64,000 nucleotides of DNA, from positions 1,250,501 to 1,314,500 of the forward strand of contig JAHDVF020000751.1 in NCBI GenBank assembly GCA_022606425.2. The letters are read 5' to 3'. Made by a program: the position numbers and the translations under genes. Each line of letters starts with the position of its first letter. Within the stretch, counting starts at the first letter, position 1. Shown here in pieces: positions 29,465 to 40,149 of this stretch. Below the pieces are notes generated by a model, which saw nothing but the letters and a program-made list of their open reading frames with translations, did not search any database and was not told the origin of the DNA. Source of the DNA: Lepidostoma basale (Eukaryota > Arthropoda > Insecta > Trichoptera > Lepidostomatidae).

Positions 29465-29663
29465 TCTCCTTATTGTTACGTGCTCACCACTACATCGGCG
29501 ACGCGTACATATTTTGTAAGGCCGGGCTTACATGCGTACGTCCATATGTAAGGACGTCGCATATTGAAGTTAATATAAAAATGGTCACGTCAAACTGACT
29601 TAAAAACTGCTTTATCTGTTTTATTGTGATTTTTTATTTATATTATATATGAAAATATGCATA

Positions 29664-30166
29664 AAAAATCTAAAATGGCAGTGCACAATGTGTGTTCTTG
29701 TACCGACTCTTATGTTTGATGTGTGGAACTGGCAAAAGAAGGCTGAAAGTATAATAAATGCAGTAGAAATTAGATCTCTTAGACGAATGTGTGGATACTC
29801 TGTATATGATAAGAGTGTCGAATGAAAATATAAGAAGTGAATGCGGTGAGAATGATAGTGTTATGAATAAAATAGTGAAAGGACATGACATAGACGGAAT
29901 CAACTGAAGAAAGAATGGTACAAAAAATATATGTTAACGATGTAAACGGAACAAGAAATAGAGGAAGACCGAAGAAAACGTGGCACCATCAAATAAATTT
30001 AATATTGAATGCCGGCCACGTGAGGAATCAGCGAAATCGACGCGCGTGCATGACACGATGTATGAATGTTGAGGAATCGAAAGAAATATGTCAGGAAAGA
30101 AAAGTTTGGCAGTCCAGTCTTTCTGCCTACCCCTTCGGCGAGACGGCGTGATGGTTAGTTAGTTAG
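29664..30166 (+). mobile_element. TTAG-LINE 3' end, subfamily A
   Basis: The open frame 29915-30151 ends LSAYPFGETA with loop TTCG and a (TTAG)n tail. Upstream blocks (PTLMF.VWNWQKKAES, RSLRRMCGYSVYD) are present with indels, and GSLRWFGHMER is largely deleted. Confidence 0.9.
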
Positions 30167-30371
30167 TTTTAAAAATATGTAATTACTAGTTACAAATGTA
30201 TTTCACCTTTATAAAATATAGGGCATTCGCAAACTCAATTCGTAACTGTTATTTATATATTTTTTATATATGTATAAATAAAAAAATCACGGTAAAACCG
30301 ATAGAGACATCGCGTTTTCATTATTTTTTTTTATAATGGAGTTTTACAAAAAGCGAACCATAACCATCGAT

Positions 30372-30885
30372 AAATAAAAATAACTAACCATCACACCGTT
30401 ACTCCGGTGAGATAGCCAGAGAAGATGGACCGCCACACTGTTCTATTCTTACATACTTATTGTGCCTCTTTAAATTCACACACCGTGACACGCACGCTCG
30501 TCGACTTTTCCGACTTCGAACATGACCGATTTTAAATAATTGATTAATTTCATGGTAAAATCGTTATTGGCCTTCCATTATTTTGCCATTTACACTACTT
30601 TTATGTATCTTATAAACTTATTTCTACAGCAAAATAAGAAAATAATTAATCAATTTTAATTTCTATATTATTTTCATTCGTCTTCTGTCAACTCCAAGCT
30701 TCACTTCTTTAGATAAGGGTCAGAACTAGAACACCACTGTGTATTACTATCTTTGGTTCAGTCGATATGTTTCTATTTGCAGTGATGATTTTGAGTACAC
30801 CGTTTATTTTATTTCCAGCACCAAACCTTCTTTCAATATTCAACTTCTTTTTTTCTGTTTCTTGTGAACATGCTTCCCAGATAGA
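30372..30885 (-). mobile_element. TTAG-LINE 3' end, diverged subfamily
   Basis: A long minus-strand copy differs clearly from A, B, C and S. The hairpin region is damaged (loop ACCG). The NRRACMTRCM-like, PTLI, INGVLKI and ERRFGAGNKINGV segments are traceable. An AT-rich stretch replaces the middle. Confidence 0.75.
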
Positions 30886-31029
30886 TAAATAGCATTAAAC
30901 AATACTTAAAAATATATTTTATAAATTAAAATAGTACAATATAAATCATCGAGAATTATATAAAAGAGTTTTAGTCATTACACTAATATTTTCGTGTCAA
31001 TGTAAATTCTTGTTATCTATGTGAATGAA

Positions 31030-31215
31030 GCAAAAAGTGGAACCAAGGAAAATGTGGCACGGTGAAATCAATCAAATTTTAAATATCGGCCATGTGAAGA
31101 GTCGTAAAAATCGACGGCGTGCATGACACGATGAATACATGTTGAGGAATCGAGAGAAGTATGACAGAAAATAACATAGGGCCTATCATGTTGTAAGAGG
31201 AAGTGATGGTTGGTG
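31030..31215 (+). mobile_element. TTAG-LINE fragment, decayed
   Basis: The RKMWHGEINQILNIGHVKS and RRACM-like blocks are recognisable. The end has AGTGATGGTTGG, but the hairpin is gone. Confidence 0.65.
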
Positions 31216-32599
31216 AATTTGTTATTTGTATTAAAATAGAAATTATCTTCCGTCATTAAATGTTTTAACCCTTCCACAAATGCTGTTATATTTAATTGTT
31301 TATTTAGTTCTAAAAAATATTATTAAAAAATTGTTATTTCCATTAAAACATATATTTATTATCGAAGGTTGTTTTTAAAACAAAAAATGTTTCGTGTTTT
31401 AATTAGCTATTATGAACCCAACTTTATGCACGCGAATATTACACACACATCCAAAGATATGTCGTAATCGTATTTATATGAGGGTTCATTGCTCTACACC
31501 AGCGTGGAAGATTATAAAAAAACGCGGCAAAACACTACGGCAGAGTATAATCACAAAAAAATATTTATCAGCACATTTTAAAATCGATGTGTAGTTGTTA
31601 CTTTACACGGAAAAACTCTGAACTTTGGTCGATACCACTCTGCAAGACCGCAAAACGCTTGCTGCGATTTTTGTAACGCCGGTTGCACCGAGAGAAAAAA
31701 GAGATGCCGCTATAATAACACGCGAGTTGATAAGGCAATGAAAAAGGACGGCAATACGCTCGATGCTCCGCGCCAAGCGAAGACCTTGTAGAGTGAAATG
31801 CAGATAGTTACGAGAATAAAATCCCACGCGTTGAAAAGAGACGGAAGATATTACGTGTGCGCTTTTTATTTACAGGTAATGTAAGAGGGTGACGGATATA
31901 CACTTTTCCTTTGATTGCTGAGAGACAGGTATATGAACGTTAGTTTTCGTCTGAAAAGCGGGAATGCAATTGAAAATGAGCTTTTTTCGAGTGAAAAAGA
32001 AATTGAAAACGAAAATGTTCCATCCATAATTCAAAAAATATACATTTTGTATTATTTATTCTGATAAAAAAAAACATTAAAAAAATATTTTTTTATATTT
32101 TTTGTGTTATCATAAGTAAAGAGACCTTGTCTATGGACACAGTAATTTTAAATGCTTAAAAAAAGATTCTTAATTTAAAAAATATATTGTATATTTAAAA
32201 TAATATATACATTAAAATAATCATATCCTGTAATACCTTATGATGCTCAAGTTAGACGAATAAATAATAATATTAATACTTCATATTAAATGTATTTATT
32301 TCACACTAATATTTATACGTCAGGAATTAAAACAAAAGAATAAATGTATTGGCAAATTTTTTAATTAGTTTTTGTCAAAGCTGAAGGTTTCTTCTATGTG
32401 TGCTTATTTATGGACATTTATAGAATGGAATGTAAAAATAAAAAAAGATAAAATTACGATACATTTAAAAAAATTCAATCGAAACATTGTTAATATTGTA
32501 CTGCTTATTTGTATTAATTTGACATAAGAAACTAAATAATACACATAATTTTAAATCTGTTTTAAAAGTATTTTTTAATAAAAGATTTAAAAAAATATA
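31216..32599. other. No recognisable element or gene
   Basis: One of the longest repeat-poor stretches. A less AT-rich block at 31600-31870 shows no coding motif. The rest is AT-rich. Confidence 0.4.
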
Positions 32600-32885
32600 T
32601 TTTTATTTTAAAGTCGTACCCCGCCGCAGTTGCCAAATTTTCTTCGGATATTTTTTAAAGCCGGCGCGCGCGAGGGTTCAATGAACCGCCAAAAACCAAA
32701 CAACGGTACTAATCGCGCTCGGACGTCTCGTTCGGACACGCGGCGCTCGGGAGCGCTCGGGAAAGTCCGGAGAAGCCTTCGGCTCCTCTCGGCTGCGCTC
32801 GACGCGGAGTTCGGACTTCAAATGGATACGGGATTCTCCGGGGACGGTTTTTCACTTCGAATTACATTTTTCATATTTAGTTAAA
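32600..32885. other. GC-rich block, possible host sequence
   Basis: About 220 bases with many CpG dinucleotides and short self-complementary runs (GAGCGCTC, GCCTTCGGC) sit in very AT-rich DNA. An 84-codon plus-strand frame is Arg- and Ser-rich and has no known motif. It might be an exon, a CpG-rich regulatory block or an old insert. Confidence 0.35.
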
Positions 32886-32949
32886 CTTTAGTATTTTTTT
32901 ATTTCTGAATTATTTAATACAAAAACAATTTATCGTAAATAATATAATT

Positions 32950-33402
32950 GGCATTATTAACTAACTAACTAACCATCACGCCGTGTCCCCGGAGGGGTAG
33001 GTAAAAAGAATAGACCACCACACTGTTCTGTCCTGACATACTACTCTCGATTCCTCTACATTCATATATCGTGTCATGCACCCACGTCGACTTCTCTGAC
33101 TCCTCACATGACCGACATTTAATATTTGATTGATTTCAATCGTGCAACGTTTTCCTCGGCCTTCCTCTATTTCTAGCTACGTTCACGTCGTTTACATATA
33201 CCTTCTTTACCATTCTGTATTCACTCTTTCTTTCCATGTGTCCAAACCATTCACTGCTTATATTTGCATTTGTCACTCCATCATATAAAGATTTACCACA
33301 CATTCGTCTTAGAAATCTATTTCATCCTTTTTTCCAGTTCCATGCATCGCTTCCATACATAAGGGTCGGCACACGAACACCATTGTGCACTGCCATATTT
33401 AA
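32950..33402 (-). mobile_element. TTAG-LINE 3' end, subfamily S
   Basis: A (CTAA)n tail, hairpin loop TCCG, then the body up to MAVHNGVRVPTLMYGSDAW lie on the minus strand. A deletion joins the MVWTHGK block directly to the NANISSE block. Confidence 0.92.
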
Positions 33403-33577
33403 TTATTAGAAATATATCTGCTTACCGGCCAATAGATCTTGAATATTGAGCGAAGGCACTTATTTATAAACACGGAGTATTTAATATATCAGAAATTAAT
33501 AACAGCAAAGTGTATTTTTTTCTAATTCATGAGATGCCACTTTGGACCTTTTTCATGTGGAAGTTTATCGTTGCTTT

Positions 33578-33665
33578 AGCAGGTTATTTGAACCCAATTA
33601 CTGTATATAACCTTTAACTACTGATTTTTATGACGTGTGATATGTAGCTAAAACTGTTATAGGCG
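33578..33665 (-). repeat. SINE 3' fragment
   Basis: GGTTATTTGAACCCAATTAC is the complement of the SINE end seen at 21390. No head is present. Confidence 0.55.
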
Positions 33666-33679
33666 AACTTTCGTCAGCT

Positions 33680-33760
33680 TTGCTCATTCAATCCCTAGGC
33701 CCGTCCTTCGTCCACGAGGGACTTACGTAAGAAAAATTATAGGTGGGTATATTAGAAGTC
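33680..33760 (+). repeat. Repeat V (LINE 3' end?)
   Basis: AATCCCTAGGCCCGTCC, CGTCCACGAGGGACTTACG and AAGAAAAATTATAGG resemble segments at 35795 and 63186. GTCC and GGAC can pair around a CGTCCACG core. Confidence 0.5.
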
Positions 33761-33764
33761 AAAA

Positions 33765-34890
33765 GGGTTCGGTATCAAATTGGATGGCTTCGAACAAACT
33801 CAAACTAAACCCATCAAAAACAGAATTTCTTTGGACTGCTTCTACGAAGCGCCAAAACTTAATTGATCGCTCCCCAGTATCTACATCCGACACAGATATC
33901 TCTCCTAAAAAGCAATAAAACTTCTTGGCGTCCATCTAGAGACTGATCTTTCATTGAAAACTCAAATCAATAAAACAGTCAGCAATTGCTTCTTTCATCT
34001 AAGGCAATTAAGATCCATAAAAATAAATATTCCCATTGACAGTTTTAAAACATTGATCAATTCCTTCGTCGTATCCCGACTAGATTACTGCAATGGTGTC
34101 TACGCCAACATCCCCAAACAGCAAATAAATAAACTCCAGTCTGCATTCAATGCAGCAGCAAGACTGATAAGGGGTGTGCCGAAGAGTTGTCACATAACAC
34201 AGCATCTTAAGGAGCTCCACTGGCTGAAATGTCCAGAAAAGATACAATACAAGCTCTGCTGGACGGTCTATAAGGCGTTGCATGGAATGGCACCAGCTTA
34301 TATATCTGAACTCTGCATTAACGAGAACCTGAATGCTAGACAGTCTACATTGCGATCAGCTTAGTCTTCTGCGTTCGGTAGATTGACTGTGCCAAAACGC
34401 TGTCCAAGCACAAACTTTGGCTTGGTTTGGCAAAAGTTTGTGCTTGGACAGCGTTTTGGCACAGTCAATCTACCGAACGCAGAAGACTAAGCTGATCGCA
34501 ATGTAGACTGTCTAGCATTCAGGTTCTCGTTAATGCAGAGTTCAGATATATAAGCTGGTGCCATTATATAAACGAGCCTTCGCGGTAGCCGGCCCTTCAG
34601 CCTGGAACAGTCTTCCAGCAGACCTTAAGTGCATTGAGAATCAATCAGAGTTTAGATCGAGACTCAAAACGCACCTTTTGAAATTATCAATTCCTGACAG
34701 GAAGGGCCGATCGATTTCGTCAGGTGCAGCCCTCATACTAAATATGTTTATATATATTTTTTAACATTATTATTATTATTATTATCTAGTTGCTAAAACG
34801 GAGCATCTTCTACAGCGCCCATGAGATGAGCAATTCATAAAAATGGCGCTTTATAAATTATCCAATTTATTACATTATTATTATTACTCC
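33765..34890 (+). mobile_element. L2-like LINE 3' half containing a fold-back duplication
   Basis: The start, MASNKLKLNPSKTEFLW, is the region just after the RT catalytic motif. The open frame 33954-34364 continues with SCFFHLRQLRSI-like, FVVSRLDYCNGVYANIP and LHWLKCPEKIQYKLCWTVYK. After the inverted repeat the C-terminus RAFAVAGPSAWNSLPADLK and FRSRLKTHLLKL follows, then a 3' untranslated region with AAAATGGCGCTTTATAAATT and ATT repeats. A frameshift lies near 33915. It would be a CR1/L2-clade element, and the endonuclease and RT core are missing. Confidence 0.88.
34286..34565. repeat. Perfect 133-bp inverted repeat
   Basis: Bases 34286-34418 are the exact complement of 34433-34565, separated by 14 bases. 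The left arm is the ordinary LINE coding sequence (APAYISELCINENLNARQS). The right arm is its inverted copy, so normal coding sequence resumes only after 34565. Confidence 0.97.
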
Positions 34891-34924
34891 TATTTTCCTG
34901 TATGACAAAGTACATACTTATACT

Positions 34925-35222
34925 TTATTTATTTATTTATTTATTCAGTTAGGGCAGCATACAGCGTTATCAATATATTAATTAAGAAAAATAATAAATT
35001 AAGCCAATTACATGCTACCACAAATACAATAAACAGTTTATTGAATTTAAGCTAAGAAAAAATGCGGTCAAACAAAATGATTGAGAGTTAAACATAATAA
35101 TAGTAGTAGACATAAGAACAAAATTAAAAGTACAAATAAAAGTAACATAGTATAATACCATGTAACATTATGGTCTCATCCACGCCGGAAGGTTGCTCCT
35201 AACGTTTTTTTGAAGTTTCGTT
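34925..35222 (-). mobile_element. Possible LINE 3' untranslated end
   Basis: (TTTA)n at 34930 on the plus strand would be an AAATA-type tail of a minus-strand element, like the tail at 37190. The sequence behind it has no coding motif until a CCGGCGTGGATGAGACC segment. Confidence 0.35.
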
Positions 35223-35239
35223 CGTTCAAATGGAATACT

Positions 35240-35660
35240 TTAAATATTCTTCGTCTTCTTCCTTTTAGTGTAGGCCTTGTGGCCTGTTTCTTAAGAGGAA
35301 TTGGCCTCTTAAGAAACTATAAATATGCTTAACAAGGTATAAAAAAGAGCACGGGACTATGTGGAAAACAGACTCATGAACACCCACAGCAGGAAATGAA
35401 AGAAAGGAAAGCTCGAAGAAGATCAGAATTGTCATAGTCTTATCCAGAAGATAGTCGGAAGAGTAGCATTCTGACTCACAGCCGGGTAGCATCACAAGGT
35501 TCTCTGAACTGTCGTAGTTATCCTCCTTCTCAAATCTATAATGGTTGTACCTGATAAGTGACCTAGCAACATAGACTCCAGACGTCTCTGACAGCCATAC
35601 GAGGATGTCGACCTCCTCTGCTACCTTAGAGGATGACATATACTACTGGAGGGAATTCGT
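35240..35660 (-). mobile_element. GAA-LINE 3' end with two hairpins
   Basis: On the minus strand a 124-codon frame (35639-35265) leads to AGGCC-ACAA-GGCCT (35272-35285), followed by a GAAGAAGACGAAG tail. A second perfect hairpin, GTTTCTTAAGAGG with CCTCTTAAGAAAC, lies at 35286-35317. The protein has no motif that I can name with confidence. Confidence 0.5.
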
Positions 35661-35880
35661 GTGTCACTCCCTGGAAAAGAGAAGGCTGGATCACGGTCAG
35701 TTCGAAGAATAACTTTTTTTAAGCAACATAGAAGTTCCCACCATATACCCGAGGTTGTTATAGGGCGTAGCGGTGCCCTTTGGTCAGCCTCGTTCGTTGA
35801 CTCCCTGGGCCTGTCCCCGGTCCACCCGGGACTTACATTTAAAAACGGCAACAACAGAGGGGTGCCAGACCACATTTAAT
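35661..35880 (+). repeat. Repeat V, longer copy
   Basis: GGGCCTGTCCCCGGTCCACC and GGGACTTAC are shared with 33680 and 63186. A 72-codon plus frame spans it, but the other copies do not support coding. Confidence 0.45.
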
Positions 35881-35934
35881 CTACCCTTTCTTACTTCTAT
35901 GTTCCGCTATACCTTATTGAGTAAATAAGCAAAT

Positions 35935-36150
35935 AATACATGAACTAACTAACTAACTAACCATCACGCCATCTCAGGCAGGAAGAATGGAACGCCACAC
36001 TGTTCTGTCCTGACATACTTCTCTCGGTTCCTCTATATTCATACATCTTGTCATGCACGCACGTCGATTTCTCCGACTCCTCACGTGACCGACATTTAAT
36101 ATTCGATTGATTTGATCGTGCCACGTTTTCCTCGGCCTTCCTCTTTTTCA
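35935..36150 (-). mobile_element. TTAG-LINE 3' end, subfamily S
   Basis: A (CTAA)n tail is followed by a deletion that removes the hairpin. SILPA, CQDRTVWRS, NRRACMTRCM and GRPRKTWHDQI are on the minus strand. Confidence 0.88.
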
Positions 36151-36308
36151 GAAACATTATATAAAAGATTAAAAGAAAAATACACCACAGGTACATACAA
36201 CGGGAAGCACAGGAGAGGCAGAGGAGACAAATGCGGGATGGGAAAAATTGTGGAGTACAGTTTTTTACATATAGGACAAAGGACGAGGTTTAGGAAGTAT
36301 TTCATAAT
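36151..36308. other. No recognisable feature
   Basis: A short stretch between elements, with no motif that I recognise. Confidence 0.3.
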
Positions 36309-36356
36309 ATTGACCACCCTACTGTGACTGTGCCATTCTGCGCTATCCCGTATCAC

Positions 36357-37227
36357 TACATTACATATCATCGATATTCCATGAGTAATGAGAGCCTCAA
36401 ACGTGTATCTACTGTCAGAGATCTTGGGATAATTTACGAAAGTCGATTGACATTTCGTGCTCAGATCGAGAAGGTATGTGACGTTTCGTTAAAGATGCTG
36501 GGTTTTGTTCTTCCAACTGTTAGGGTTTTCAGAGATACCCGGGTCCTAAGAACTCTGTATAACTCCTTAGTCAGAAGCAGACTCGAGGGAAGTGCCGTGA
36601 TATGGAGTACTCATGAGGCTCAGTATTCTCTCATGTTGGAGAGGGTTCAAAAGAAATTCTTGAGAGCCCTCTACATGAGAGAGTACGGGGTATATCCTTG
36701 GCTCTATCCAACGGCATTTCTCTTGGGTATGCTGGGGTATAACTCCCTCGAACTAAGGAGGGAAGGATTATTAACAGCACATTTTTACAAAATGATTCGG
36801 GGCTCTATTGAGAACCCCTATGTTCTGGAGCAAATAGGTCTTTTTGTTCCTGATAACTACCTGCGACAGCGCCGACATCAATTGTTCTTTACTCCGTCAC
36901 GCAGAACCAACCTGCCTTTGGTGATGCCAGTAGGAAGAGCAATTCGGACGCTGAATCTAATCATCTCGGATTTGGACATTTTCAGTGTCAGTGAGGCAGT
37001 ATTCATAAAAAAAAATATTGCAAATTCTGGAAAGAGTACTGCCTCACTGACGTCGACATATTTGGATTCCTTCTGATATGTATGATTTTTTGGTCTCATG
37101 TTGTTTTGTTTTTTTATCTTTATAGTACCGTTTTGTGTCCAAATGAGTCGCCTAAATGTTTTATCGTTTGTTATGTCTCATTTGTAAATGTATAAATAAA
37201 TAAATAAATAAATAAACTTGAAATTAA
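36357..37227 (+). mobile_element. CR1/Jockey-like LINE 3' end
   Basis: The frame from about 36357 to the stop at 37074 encodes VSTVRDLGIIYES, YNSLVRSRLEGSAVIWS, ERVQKKFLRALYMREYGVYP, LFVPDNYLRQRRHQLF and RRTNLPLVMPVGRAIRTL. This is the thumb and C-terminal region downstream of the FADD motif, colinear with the copy at 49176 but a distinct subfamily. The tail is (AAATA)n. The last coding segment contains an odd inverted repeat. Confidence 0.93.
36987..37051. repeat. Perfect 15-bp inverted repeat in LINE coding end
   Basis: GTCAGTGAGGCAGTA at 36987-37001 and TACTGCCTCACTGAC at 37037-37051 enclose 35 bases that include an A-run. The equivalent region of the copy at 49176 (DSEASLRKHL) has no such repeat, so it looks acquired. 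Confidence 0.95.
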
Positions 37228-37447
37228 ATCACGTACTCGCTTAATGTACAAACTGTTAGGGATACGCGCGTGTGCCAACAACAATCGAGTAAGTCTTTAT
37301 AAATATGATATTTTTACAAGGGGCAGGCGAAGTGTGAGGCCGATTATTTAGCGTTTCGTGATTTAAAAAAAGAAAATTAATATATAATTAAATTTCATTA
37401 ATTTTTTGCACGTTTGTCGGTAAATAACCCAAAGGTAGGGCGGTTAA

Positions 37448-37578
37448 ATAAAAATCACTGCATTAATTATTATAATGGCTGAGAAGGATAGAAACGAGGC
37501 CCGTCACAGCGTCTAAGAAGAATTAGTAAGTGACAGTCGCGTACCTAGACAAGAATTGAAAAACCCGACCTGATCGAA
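37448..37578. other. No recognisable feature
   Basis: A short unassigned stretch. Confidence 0.3.
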
Positions 37579-37848
37579 TCATTCAAATTTCGTTCGAAAA
37601 GTGACAGCCGCGATAAAGATGGCGGTCGCCGGTTCGGTAATGTTTTGTCCGCTGGTTCGCAGAGTCGCGTGCCCACCATCCGAAATATTTATATAACCCG
37701 TGAAAGTCTTGGCATAAACATAACATTCTCCGCGCGCCGCGAGGATGCGGCCCTCGTCCATCCAGTCTATCGCGAGCAGCCGACGGTCGTGTGCGGGTCT
37801 GAACCCGAGCTTGGGGCCGCCGCGGATACCAGGCGATGTGAGTGTCAT
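37579..37848 (-). other. GC-rich, exon-like block (possible host exon)
   Basis: The minus strand holds 89 open codons with non-repetitive, globular-looking sequence (GFRPAHDRRLLAIDWMDEGR, GECYVYAKTFTGYINISDGG). The plus strand ends in a consensus splice donor, GTGAGT at 37836, so strand is undecided. CpG content is far above the flanks. I do not recognise the product. It could be an exon of a host gene or a CpG-rich promoter (AAAGATGGCGG near 37617). Confidence 0.35.
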
Positions 37849-38344
37849 TCAACTTGTGACGTAACAGTGATCTAACTTGAACGGCGATAGCTCTTTTATA
37901 ACAAAACGCGCCGCGGGATACGCTCTTCCTGGCTCTGCGCGCCGGGTACGCCGGAGTGAAGTTCTTCAAGAATAGTGCTGGAAACCCGTGTTGCAACCCA
38001 TTTTTTAACCGTTCCTTATTCGAAATACGTTCTTAATTCTTAATTCAATTCAAATCAATTCCAAATTTAAAAAGTTTTTAATAACGTGCAATCGATTCCA
38101 ATTTTAAAAAGTTTTTTAAAACGTGCTTCAAAAATGTTTTATTTTAAATACGCATTTAATTTAAACCGCACAAAAAAATGTGATATATTTTAGTGTTGCC
38201 ATGCAAAAACATTTTTTTTTAAATATTGTTAAAAGATGTGTTTTTATGTTTAGAATATATATGACACGTGTTTATTTGCATTGTGTAATATGTGCGTGTT
38301 TGTAATTATGGAAAGAATGTCACATGTACCCTAAAATCTTTAAT
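37849..38344. other. GC-rich shoulder then AT-rich DNA
   Basis: The GC-rich character continues to about 37990 (CGCGCCGCGGGATACGC), then AT-rich sequence follows. No gene is recognised. Confidence 0.35.
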
Positions 38345-38445
38345 AATCTCTTGGACTTGGATCTTCTGACTTACAAAGGTTCAGCTCTAATGGCTATTCC
38401 TCTTACGTCTGTAGGAAACATTGTTGGAATGTGATTTGATAGTTG
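38345..38445 (-). repeat. Repeat U, inverted copy
   Basis: CTTGGACTTGGATCTTCTG, GCTATTCCTCTTACGTCTG and TGGAATGTGATTTG are complements of segments at 17570-17680. Confidence 0.6.
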
Positions 38446-38461
38446 TTTAATGTAGAGATAA

Positions 38462-38580
38462 AATGCACAATTGAGGCAGCAAGAGCTACGTTTAATAAAA
38501 TGAAATCACTATTCTGCAATGATAACGTAAACTTGAAACTCCGCCAGAGATATATCATTTTATTTAACACTGTGAAAATA
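38462..38580 (+). mobile_element. LINE ORF fragment (R/K-rich linker)
   Basis: The frame reads EAARATFNKMKSLFCNDNVN and LKLRQRYIILFN. This matches the linker between RT and the LLYG.E.W motif in several insect LINEs (IE.AR..F.KMK..LC...NL..R). Isolated, with no tail. Confidence 0.5.
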
Positions 38581-39264
38581 TCATTGAATTTAAGGTAGAA
38601 TTACTATGGTGACAAAGCGGATTTGTGTGTGTTAGACGTTTAGGTTGGCGTTGTCTTTCTATCCTCCGTTTCAACCACAATCTACCCCTATCGGAAATTG
38701 CGATGTTGTCTTTACTACTCACACACGGCGTGTAATATTTTCAATAAATTACCAAATAACCAAAACTAATTGATTATAACATTTAAAAAAAACTTTAATT
38801 GTCGTGTCTCCCACAAATTCTGCAACTTCCGACCGTCGATTGTTTTATAGGAGGCATTTTGAAAATTTTGCCGCCATTCTTTTTGACGTTTCGCAATGGA
38901 ACCGGACGCCATTTGAATTCAAAATAACGTTCTATTTGACAGATTCCGCACGCTGGGTTCGGCCAATGATTTGTCCCGAAATAAATTCGTATACGAATTG
39001 TGACGCAGCCATATGCAATTATTGCCTCGTGAAATTTTGAGTAGGTAGTTATTTAAGTAAACTTAACAAGTATCGAGAATGGCTTTTGACTTCACCACGT
39101 GACGTGTTCGATCCACGTGATGTTAAAATCTATCTATATAATATATATAAAAATATTTGGCTGTCTGTGTGTTTGTCTCTGATTTTCTCGAAAATTACTA
39201 AACCGATTTCGCTGAAAATTTAATAGTTTGAATGAAATCTAATCATATTCTTCTTCTTTTGAAA
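38581..39264. other. No recognisable gene
   Basis: Moderately AT-rich and apparently single copy within the window. A 78-codon plus frame (38804-39040) lacks known motifs. Confidence 0.35.
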
Positions 39265-39276
39265 AAAACGATCTCT

Positions 39277-39592
39277 AACTAAACTAACTAACTAACCATC
39301 ACGCCGTCTCTCAGAAGGGGTAGGCAGAAAGAATGGACTGCCACACTTTTCTTTCCTGGCATATTTCTCTCGATTCCTTAACATTCATACATCGTGTCAT
39401 GCACGCGCGTCGATTTCTCTGGCTCCTCACATGGCCGACATTCAATGGTGAAAATTTGGAGCAAGTAGACGAGTTTGTGTATTTAGGTAGTATGTTTACA
39501 AGAGATGGGCGAGTGGGGAGGGATATTGAAAGAAGGGTTGGGGCTAGCAACAATGTGAATGGTGCACTTAAAGTTGTCATCGCAAACAAAAC
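39277..39592. mobile_element. TTAG-LINE inverted composite with target duplication
   Basis: The left segment (to 39445) is minus strand: (CTAA)n tail, hairpin region (loop TTCT), LSAYPF, NRRACM and GHVRSQRN. The right segment (39446-39592) is plus strand: GENLEQVDEFVYLGSMFTRD to VVIANKT. CGATCTCT at 39269-39276 and 39593-39600 flanks the whole unit, so both halves arrived together, as expected for twin priming. Confidence 0.92.
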
Positions 39593-39689
39593 CGATCTCT
39601 TTTTTAAATTTTGTTATTTACCGATTGCTTTGAATTTTGGATACAACGTTGCATTTGAATACGCGCGTTTTTACGTTTTTACACTATCT

Positions 39690-39990
39690 TAATGACCCTT
39701 TCATTATTTTGTTCATAACACTTTCATTCACTACTTATATTTAAGATAGTGTTATTGTAAGTAGTGTCAGTACACAATGGTGTTATTGTACCGACTCTTA
39801 TGTATGGAAGTGAAGCATGGAACTGGCAAAAGAAGGATAACAGTAGAATAAATGAAATATCTTAACGAATGTGTGGTAAATCTGCAAATGATAGAATGTC
39901 CAAAGCAAATATATTTGTATTGACATAAAAATAATATAAAATAATAAATTATGTATGGAAGTGAAGCATGGATCTAGCAAAAAATAATTA
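39690..39990. mobile_element. TTAG-LINE fragments, inverted
   Basis: 39690-39745 is minus strand (NESVMNKIMKGSL). 39768-39915 is plus strand (VHNGVIVPTLMYGSEAWNWQKKD, CGKSANDRMS). 39945-39990 repeats a diverged MYGSEAWI block. All frames are broken. Confidence 0.78.
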
Positions 39991-40149
39991 AAGTATAATG
40001 TAATATTAATGTAACATTTATTTCGTATAAAGAGACACCGACGCACATGCGTGTTCTTTCTCATTACTTCAAAATTATTTCCGCACGCATCGATGCGTTT
40101 ATTTCAAACTGTAGTTCAAATATATTTAACGCAATTTTGCGTTGCGTAA

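Larger units (their letters stand above)
36309..37447. mobile_element. piggyBac-like MITE split by a LINE
   Basis: The left end is TTGACCACCCTACTGTGACTG at 36309, trimmed here to its first bases, and the element continues to TATCAC at 36356. It resumes at 37228 with ATCACGTAC, the interior GGGGCAGGCGAAGTGTG, and ends AGGTAGGGCGGTTAA. ATCAC is repeated at both edges of the LINE insertion. Other copies are at 18628 and 59147. Confidence 0.8.

Noticed and set aside
32630..32884. An rRNA or snRNA gene in the GC-rich block
   Set aside because: I could not match conserved rRNA or snRNA motifs. The self-complementary runs are short and not arranged as a known RNA.
35265..35639. A 124-codon minus-strand host gene
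   Set aside because: The frame ends in the hairpin and GAA-type tail typical of LINE 3' ends, and no host motif is visible.
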